Assembly (NCBI RefSeq): GCF_010729895.1
Contig: NZ_AP022612.1
Coordinates: 4,278,001 to 4,342,000, forward strand
Length of the DNA: 64,000 nt
Direction of reading: 5' to 3'
Origin: Mycolicibacterium confluentis
GTDB lineage: Bacteria > Actinomycetota > Actinomycetes > Mycobacteriales > Mycobacteriaceae
The position numbers and the translations under genes are program-made. Below, piece after piece: positions 60,112-64,000 of the stretch. The number at the start of each line of letters is the position of its first letter. The stretch's first letter is position 1. The notes beneath the pieces were generated by a model. That model saw only the letters and a list, made by a program, of their open reading frames with translations, was not told the DNA's origin and did not search any database.

Positions 60112-62187
60112 TCAGCCCTTCTGCGCCTGGATCGCCGTGATCGCCACGGTATTGAAGATGTCTTCGACCAGTGCACCCCTGGACAGGTCGTTGACAGGCT
60201 TGTTCAGACCCTGCAGCACCGGACCGATCGCAATCGCCCCGGCACTGCGCTGCACGGCCTTGTAGGTGTTGTTGCCGGTGTTGAGGTCCGGGAAGATCAG
60301 CACCGTGGCACGTCCGGCCACGGGCGAGTCCGGCATCTTGGTGACGGCGACGGAGGGTTCGACGGCCGCGTCGTATTGAATGGGCCCCTCCACAAGAAGT
60401 TCAGGTGCGCGTTGTCGCACCAGTTCGGTCGCGGTGCGCACCTTGTCGACGTCCGCGCCGGTGCCCGAACTCCCCGTCGAGTAGGACAGCATCGCAACCC
60501 GGGGATCGATGCCGAACTGGGCCGCGGTGCGCGCGGAACTGATCGCGATGTCGGCCAACTGCTCGGCCGTCGGGTCGGGCACGATCGCGCAGTCCCCGTA
60601 GGCCAGCACGCGGTCGGCCAGGCACATCAGGAAGATGCTCGACACCGTGGAGACGTCGGGTTGCGTCTTGATGATCTCGAGGGCGGGGCGCACGGTGTGC
60701 GCCGTGGTGTGCGCGGCGCCGGACACCATGCCGTCGACGAGGTCGTTGTACACCAGCATGGTGCCGAAGTACGAGACATCGTGGATGATCTCGCGGGCCT
60801 GTTCGACCGTGACGCCCTTGTGCCTGCGAAGCTCGGCATACTGCTCGGCGAACTGATCGCAGTACTCGCTGGTCTTCGGATTGAGAAGGGTTGCGGCCGA
60901 CAGGTCGACGCCGAGTTCTGCCGCCCGCGAGCGGATCTGGGTCTCCTCGCCGAGGATCGTCAGATCGGCGACGCCGCGCTGCAGCAGTCGGCCCGCCGCC
61001 GCCAGGATGCGGTCATCCTCACCCTCGGGCAGCACGATCCGCCTGCGTGCAGCTCGGGCCCGGCACAGAAGCTCGTGGGTGAACATCTGCGGTGTGGTGA
61101 CGGTGGGGATCGAGATCGACAACACCGTCAGCAGGTCGTCGATGTCCACGTGCTGTTCCATGAGTTCGATGGCCGTGTCGATCTTGCGGTGCGACGTCTT
61201 CGTGACGCGCCCGCGCGTCCCGGCCACCGCACTCGCGGTGTCGAAGGTGCCCAGGTCGGTGGTGATGATCGGCAGGCGCAGGCCGAGGCCGTCGACCAGC
61301 GCCGCGATCGACGGGTGCAGCGGCAGGCCACCGTTGAGGATCACGGTGGACAGCGACGGAAAGCCTTCTGCCGCATGCGCACTCATGACCGCGAGCACGA
61401 CGTCCGACCGATCCCCGGGGGTGATAACCGCCATCCCTTCGCTCAGCCGTTCCAACACATGCTCGGCGGTCATGCCGGCCACCAGCACACCCATCGCCTC
61501 GCGGCCCAGCAGCGCGTCGGCACCGTTGATCAGCGTTCCCGAGACGGCATCCCGCAGTTCGCCGACCGACGGTGCCACCAACAGCGGCTCCTCCGGCAGG
61601 ACGTAGGACCTGGGCGCAAATCGACTCAGTGCCTCGGCCACCGCCGCCAACTGTTCCGGATCGCAGCGGTTGGCGACGATGGCCGCGGTGTGCGCGTGCT
61701 GGTTGGAGATCTCGTCGAGACAGAGCCCGACCAACTGCGCGACGTCGTCGGGCGTGCGCTTCTTGCCATGGACGGCGAGAACCAGCGGTGCACCCAGATT
61801 GGCCGCGATCCGGGCGTTGACCGACAGTTCGGACGGGCTCGCGATGTCGGTGTAGTCGCTTCCCACGATCACCACGACGTCGCACAGATCCGCGACGGCG
61901 TGATACCGGTCGACGATCGCGACCATCGCGGCGTCGGGGTCCTCATGCAGTTGCTGATAGCTCACACCGACGCATTGTTCGTAGCTCAGTCCCGCGGTGG
62001 TGTGGTCGAGGAGGAGGTCGAGGATGTAGTCACGGTCCTCGCCGAGTCGGGTGATGGGCCGGAAGACGCCCACGCGGGGCGCGGTCGCGGCCAGTCGGCG
62101 CAGGATGCCCAAGGCAATCGTCGACTTTCCGGTGTCACCTTCCGGCGACGCGATGTAGATGCCGGAGGCGCGGCCGTTGTCCACCAT
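60112..62187 (-). CDS. pta: Phosphate acetyltransferase
   Basis: A 691-residue long-type Pta that interconverts acetyl-CoA and acetyl phosphate. The N-terminal domain resembles DRTGG/CobB (SPEGDTGKSTIALGIL with a P-loop), followed by a DRTGG region and the catalytic PTA_PTB domain (RIVLPEGEDDRILAAAGRL, MVSGAAHTTAHTVRPAL, LNTGNNTYKAVQRS). ATG 62187 is chosen since the product length then matches the family; the region upstream to 62232 is Gly/Cys-rich and unsupported. Confidence 0.94.
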   Translation of the reverse strand: MVDNGRASGIYIASPEGDTGKSTIALGILRRLAATAPRVGVFRPITRLGEDRDYILDLLLDHTTAGLSYEQCVGVSYQQLHEDPDAAMVAIVDRYHAVADLCDVVVIVGSDYTDIASPSELSVNARIAANLGAPLVLAVHGKKRTPDDVAQLVGLCLDEISNQHAHTAAIVANRCDPEQLAAVAEALSRFAPRSYVLPEEPLLVAPSVGELRDAVSGTLINGADALLGREAMGVLVAGMTAEHVLERLSEGMAVITPGDRSDVVLAVMSAHAAEGFPSLSTVILNGGLPLHPSIAALVDGLGLRLPIITTDLGTFDTASAVAGTRGRVTKTSHRKIDTAIELMEQHVDIDDLLTVLSISIPTVTTPQMFTHELLCRARAARRRIVLPEGEDDRILAAAGRLLQRGVADLTILGEETQIRSRAAELGVDLSAATLLNPKTSEYCDQFAEQYAELRRHKGVTVEQAREIIHDVSYFGTMLVYNDLVDGMVSGAAHTTAHTVRPALEIIKTQPDVSTVSSIFLMCLADRVLAYGDCAIVPDPTAEQLADIAISSARTAAQFGIDPRVAMLSYSTGSSGTGADVDKVRTATELVRQRAPELLVEGPIQYDAAVEPSVAVTKMPDSPVAGRATVLIFPDLNTGNNTYKAVQRSAGAIAIGPVLQGLNKPVNDLSRGALVEDIFNTVAITAIQAQKG

Positions 62188-62435
62188 GTCTCCAGCCTCG
62201 CACGCGCCGCACCCACCCCAAGCGGCAGCCACTCTCCATGCCAGGCGTGTGCACGCATTAGCGCCATTTTGGCAAACTTAAAGCTGAACCGCGGATCTCG
62301 AACTTATAACATTACATGCATATTGTGGCGAAGCTCACAGGGCTGCGACTCCCGATTGTGACCGAAGTCCCTAGGTGCTTTAGCTGCGCATATGTTCTCA
62401 TTGTCCGGCCTCGGCGCTGCGACAAAGGATGCGAC
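62188..62435. other. Divergent gap between pta and a membrane-protein gene
   Basis: AT-rich relative to the window. Contains TAACAT (62307-62312), a CRP-like site (62324-62339), and TATGTT (62391-62396) as a possible -10 for the downstream gene, whose SD AAAGGA is near 62424. An in-frame ATG at 62316 could extend the membrane protein, but it precedes these sites. Confidence 0.4.
62324..62339. promoter_or_regulatory. CRP-like site
   Basis: TGTGG-CGAAGC-TCACA matches the TGTGA-N6-TCACA consensus of mycobacterial cAMP receptor proteins except for one base. Confidence 0.5.
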
Positions 62436-63953
62436 ATGACGATTTCAGCAAATATCTTGCACCCGCCACCGCAGAACTCCGCCAACAAACTCGTTACCAA
62501 CAGCAACAAACTTGACCATCCCAACGGCAGCGCCGAGGCGGAAGCGCCCGCGCCCGCCACGGCAGCACAGGGTTCAGACAGCTTCTGGCCGCAGGTCGCC
62601 GCGATTGTGGCACTCACCGGCGTCGGTTACATGTTCGTCTTCGCCGGCGTGGTGGCCGACGTGCTGAACGGATCACGCAATGCGTATCTGCTGACCGTTC
62701 CGGTGCTCATCCTCCTCATCGTCAGCAGTTATCGATCCTGCAATGACGGCGTCGGGGACTCGGAGTCAGACTGGATCCTCGCCGTACTGCTCGGCGTGGG
62801 TGGTCTCGTAGGCATCCACCTGTTCACCCAGCGCGGACCAACCGTCGCCGCGCTCTGGCACCTCGACCTGGTGGGCGTCGCCTTCTGGATCGCCTGTTGC
62901 GCGGTGGTGGTGGCAGGTTCGCGACGAGTGTTTCGGGCGTGGGCGGCAGGGGCGTTCCTGCTGTGCTGCCTGACACCGCTGCCCTCCCAACTCGCGGTCG
63001 CGCACTTGGGCGGTTCCGACGCTGACGCCGCGATGGTCGCCGCGGCACTGGGGGCGACGGCAGTCTTCCTGTGCGGCCGCGGAATCGCGCTGCACTGGCG
63101 CATCGCCGCTGCCGCCGGTTGTCTCCTGCTCGCCGCCATCACCACGACGACCCTCGATGGAGTGGTCGGTCTGACGATCCTGGTCCTCATCGCCGGGGGC
63201 GCGGTGCCTGTGCTGTGCGCCGCTCTCCTCTACCCGCTGCGCCCCGCGGCCAACCCCCTGCGCATCGGGGGCAGCACACCGCCGCCACTGCACCGCTCGC
63301 CCCGAACCATCGTGCTGCTCACCCTCGGTTCGCTCGGGATGCTGGCCGCGCATCCACTGCAGAGCCCACCCGCAGCGCCGGCGTCGGCACCCGCTGACTG
63401 GGTGACGAACGCAGGGTTGCTCCAGCCGACGCCCATTCCATTCATCAGTCGGTTCCTGGGCCCCGACGCGTCCCTGACCCGGTACACCGCTCCCGTCCCC
63501 GACGGGAGCCCCCCGGCCGTGGTGGATGTCATGACCAGCTCCAATCTGGCCGGGCTGCGGGACTACACCGACGCCGTCTGGTACCCCTCGGCAGAACCGC
63601 TGAACTATCGCCCGGCGGATCCGGAACTGGGCGCCCCCAACGGATCTCGGGTCGTCTACAACAATCCCGACATCGCAACCAGCGACGCCGAACAGCATTG
63701 GTACGCCGTGACATGGCTGTGGCGCACGCCGGACGCCTACGAACGTGTCACGGTGCTGGTCAACCAGTCGCAGACGTCGCACGAGCCACCCCCCATGCCG
63801 CGCCCGCTGTCGATCTCCAACACCCTGATCGATCCGACCCTGTGGTTGTCGCGCCGTCAATCATCCGACGCCGGAGAGCTGAACCCAAGCGTGATGCACC
63901 GTGCTGCCGAGGTGGTCCGTGTGATCACGGAGACCAGTGGCCGCGATGGGTGA
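62436..63953 (+). CDS. Polytopic membrane protein with C-terminal extracytoplasmic domain
   Basis: A 505-residue protein starting at ATG 62436 (SD AAAGGA). A polar ~40-residue N-terminus precedes seven or eight TM helices (about residues 50-290). A linker with His/Pro and the segment PTPIPFISRFLGPDASLTRYTAP lead to a soluble domain of ~200 residues (MTSSNLAGLRDYTDAVWYPS, WYAVTWLWRTPDAYERVTVLVNQS). The topology and the TM motif RAWAAGAFLLCCLTPLPSQLA recall exosortases followed by an EpsI-like domain, but the exosortase active-site Cys-Arg pattern is not evident. Function unknown. The M. tuberculosis neighbour of pta is fgd1, so this is accessory. Confidence 0.7.
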   Translation: MTISANILHPPPQNSANKLVTNSNKLDHPNGSAEAEAPAPATAAQGSDSFWPQVAAIVALTGVGYMFVFAGVVADVLNGSRNAYLLTVPVLILLIVSSYRSCNDGVGDSESDWILAVLLGVGGLVGIHLFTQRGPTVAALWHLDLVGVAFWIACCAVVVAGSRRVFRAWAAGAFLLCCLTPLPSQLAVAHLGGSDADAAMVAAALGATAVFLCGRGIALHWRIAAAAGCLLLAAITTTTLDGVVGLTILVLIAGGAVPVLCAALLYPLRPAANPLRIGGSTPPPLHRSPRTIVLLTLGSLGMLAAHPLQSPPAAPASAPADWVTNAGLLQPTPIPFISRFLGPDASLTRYTAPVPDGSPPAVVDVMTSSNLAGLRDYTDAVWYPSAEPLNYRPADPELGAPNGSRVVYNNPDIATSDAEQHWYAVTWLWRTPDAYERVTVLVNQSQTSHEPPPMPRPLSISNTLIDPTLWLSRRQSSDAGELNPSVMHRAAEVVRVITETSGRDG

Positions 63954-64000
63954 GGACCACCAACACCGACCCCACCTGCATTTACCGCATCTCCCTCGAC
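63946..64000 (+). CDS. Possible start of a further gene, truncated by the window
   Basis: ATG 63946 overlaps the end of the membrane-protein gene and its frame stays open to the window edge, encoding a His/Pro-rich stretch (MGEDHQHRPHLHLP). Only 18 codons are visible, so this is no more than a candidate. Confidence 0.25.
   Translation, partial: MGEDHQHRPHLHLPHLPR

Noticed and set aside
59044..62361. 1105-residue open frame opposite ackA and pta
   Set aside because: It is antisense to two well-supported enzymes; high GC third positions keep the opposite frame open.

Overview
The window is GC-rich chromosomal DNA of a mycobacterium, most likely a fast-growing, Mycobacterium smegmatis-like species. 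The evidence is a long block of conserved gene order matching (inverted) M. tuberculosis Rv0439c-Rv0408: SDR, moeA, psd, pssA, CDC48-like ATPase, Lon-domain protein, carboxylate-amine ligase, sodC, virR, def, xthA, thiC, thiD, lpqL, thiG/S/O, thiE, mutT3, glnX, glnH, pknG, ackA, pta. Into this backbone are set accessory genes typical of environmental mycobacteria: a PGRS protein, an Mrp antiporter operon, fusion regulators, a 13E12-type HNH nuclease, and an MpaB-like oxygenase locus. No tRNA, rRNA, CRISPR array, IS element or prophage was recognised.

Layout. 1-4.7 kb: 3' part of a PGRS-repeat protein containing a recent 387-codon tandem duplication, ending at a strong hairpin. 4.8-9.4 kb: a DEAD-like helicase behind a perfect palindrome, a HAD phosphatase and a pair of PH-domain membrane proteins. 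9.4-15.6 kb: SDR-moeA, a 35-residue cysteine-rich metallothionein-like peptide, then psd-pssA-CDC48-like ATPase (phosphatidylethanolamine synthesis). 15.7-21.9 kb: a six-gene Mrp Na+/H+ antiporter operon with fused MrpA-MrpB. 21.9-25.7 kb: two divergent multidomain regulators of unusual architecture (winged helix-PAS-EspR-like, and MerR-STAND/MalT-like). 25.7-31.6 kb: stress and housekeeping genes (Lon domain, ligase, sodC, virR, def, GNAT, xthA). 31.6-35.8 kb: SOS-box-controlled HNH protein, a small Cys-containing protein and a drug-exporter-type MFS. 35.8-39.3 kb: TPP riboswitch-thiC-thiD-hydrolase operon. 39.3-43.6 kb: a tandem TetR divergent from a three-gene oxygenase operon, and a second TetR-hydrolase pair. 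43.6-47.1 kb: nucleobase permease, Ser/Thr kinase and hydrolase. 47.1-53.6 kb: a second TPP riboswitch heading thiO-thiS-thiG-SGNH hydrolase-two M28 lipoprotein peptidases, with divergent thiE. 53.6-62.2 kb: mutT3, the glnX-glnH-pknG amino-acid-sensing axis, and the pta-ackA acetate operon. 62.2-64 kb: a polytopic membrane protein behind a CRP-like site.

How it fits together. Thiamine synthesis is split over two riboswitch-controlled operons (pyrimidine arm thiC/thiD; thiazole arm thiO/S/G), with thiE joining the two products. Many genes have a TANNNT -10 hexamer ending 6-8 nt before the start codon, so leaderless transcription is frequent here, and one such start lies inside an SOS box. The most novel-looking items are the Cys-rich peptide downstream of moeA, the two fusion regulators beside the Mrp operon, the double-HTH TetR, and the extension of TPP control over secreted hydrolases.
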